Assembly: GCA_030613375.1 (NCBI GenBank)
Contig: JAUWMC010000004.1
Span: 1-46,143, forward strand
DNA: 46,143 bases
Direction: 5' to 3'
Origin: Microcaldota archaeon
GTDB lineage: Archaea; Micrarchaeota; Micrarchaeia; Anstonellales; Bilamarchaeaceae
Shown: in pieces, positions 44,967 to 46,143 of the stretch
Layout of the letters: each line of letters opens with the position of its first letter
Position numbering within the stretch: position 1 is the stretch's first letter
Notes under the pieces: model-generated
The model's database searches: none
What the model was told of the DNA's origin: nothing
What the model saw: only the letters and a program-made list of their open reading frames with translations
Translations under genes and position numbers: made by a program

Positions 44967-46143
44967 ATGGTAATGAAAGGACAGAGTTCTCTGGAACAGT
45001 TGCTTATGACTGCGCTAGGGCTCACCTTCATCGGGTTGATTCTTTTCTTTGCCATGAATTTTGCAAGTGATTCAATCAGGGTTTCCCAGGCACAGGATGC
45101 AGTAGACAAGCTTGCAAAGAGTGCAGATTATGTGGATTCACTGGGCCCCATGTCACAGGATGTTGTAGATATTTATGTGCCGGAAGGACTGAGATTCGTA
45201 AACGTGTCGGATGACAGGGTGATGATGAGAATTAGCCTTTCAAGTGGAGATGCGGATGTGTATTCACATACACATGCAGATCTTATCGGAGATATCCCCA
45301 GAGTTCCAGGGCCGCAGGAAGTAACGATAACCGCTACACCTGATGGAAGGATAAGATTCGGAAATGCGGCACTTCTTTGTCTCCCTTCAACAATTACAAG
45401 GACGTTTACGCAGGGAGATGTAGATAGTGATACTTTTTCGGTTACGAACGTGGGGGATTTTGAGATAAATGATATTATTGCTGTGCTTAGCGGAAACGTG
45501 AATGATATACTTACTCTGAATCAGCCGGGCGGAACGCTCCCTGTGGGAGACACAGATAATGTTGGGCTGGATTTTGATGTGGCCCTGGATAAAGAAAAAG
45601 GGGTATATACAGGTTGGGTAACTGTAACAGGAAGTAACGGGACAGAATGCGCAACCGCGGTTACGATAACACTTTTCGTTACAAATTTAGGGGAGGAGGA
45701 TGAGGATGGCCCAATCGTTACGAATCTTGAGTTTTCCCCCACACAGCCTACAAGGATTACTCCAATTATAATCAATGCAACCGGGGATGATTCAACTACA
45801 GGAAATAGCACAATAGAACTTTGCCAGCTGGAGCTGGATTATTCGGGAATATGGAACGATATGCCTGCTGTGGACGGAACATATGATGAGATTGTGGAGG
45901 AGGTTACCTACGATGTGGGAACGCTGAGGAAGGGCGTGCACAATATAAGAGTAAGGTGCATGGATTCAGAGCTCAATATCGGGGAGCCGGAAGCAACTAC
46001 ATTCTCAATAAACCAGATGCTGTTTGTTTCGGTAACCAGTGCGCTGGACACACCGGAACAGAGGTGGAAAGACTGGATGGACACCCATGGCTCTGCAGTG
46101 GGGTTGAGTTGGGGATACAACATTTATTCAGTAGATGAAATAC
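44967..46143 (+). CDS. Class III signal peptide (archaeal pilin/flagellin-type) surface protein, truncated by window end
   Basis: MVMKGQSSLEQLLMTALGLTFIGLILFFAMNFA...; open frame to the window edge; TATA tttatata just upstream; absent from supplied ORF track. Confidence 0.82.
   Translation, partial: MVMKGQSSLEQLLMTALGLTFIGLILFFAMNFASDSIRVSQAQDAVDKLAKSADYVDSLGPMSQDVVDIYVPEGLRFVNVSDDRVMMRISLSSGDADVYSHTHADLIGDIPRVPGPQEVTITATPDGRIRFGNAALLCLPSTITRTFTQGDVDSDTFSVTNVGDFEINDIIAVLSGNVNDILTLNQPGGTLPVGDTDNVGLDFDVALDKEKGVYTGWVTVTGSNGTECATAVTITLFVTNLGEEDEDGPIVTNLEFSPTQPTRITPIIINATGDDSTTGNSTIELCQLELDYSGIWNDMPAVDGTYDEIVEEVTYDVGTLRKGVHNIRVRCMDSELNIGEPEATTFSINQMLFVSVTSALDTPEQRWKDWMDTHGSAVGLSWGYNIYSVDEI

Noticed and set aside
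1-46143. CRISPR arrays, rRNA or intact tRNA genes
   Set aside because: No regularly spaced direct repeats with unique spacers and no recognisable rRNA/tRNA sequence seen by eye.

Overview
This 46 kb window looks like an archaeal chromosome. Support: an archaeal-type FBP aldolase/phosphatase, TATA boxes about 25 nt upstream of leaderless starts, and a class III (archaeal pilin-type) signal peptide. The lineage (possibly DPANN/Micrarchaeota-like) is inference only. Housekeeping and secreted-protein regions lie at 0-8 kb and 30-46 kb. They carry FBPA/ase, a HprK-like kinase, UVDE, a KamA-like radical SAM protein, a DEAD helicase, CspA, an APC permease, a split permease, and large secreted proteins. 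An accessory/defence region spans about 8.4-20.5 kb: two GNAT paralogs with near-identical flanks, a broken retropepsin-like gene, a HEPN + membrane-protein pair behind an operator-like repeat cluster, a D12 methylase + ParB-like operon, a type IIG R-M enzyme, and a PD-(D/E)XK protein. From 20.5 to 29 kb, an RNase J/CPSF-like MBL gene is followed by at least four, possibly six, displaced copies of its own 3' end. These copies separate small cargo modules (antitoxin-like gene, ATPase, SPASM fragment, HAD, RelBE, membrane proteins). This resembles an accretion array built on the 3' end of a protein-coding gene and is the most unusual structure I see. A second candidate novelty is a shared C-terminal tail (E-E-S-C-L-P-A-F-[AV]-L-L + hydrophobic) on two otherwise dissimilar secreted proteins. 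All homology calls come from motif recognition by eye; no searches were run.
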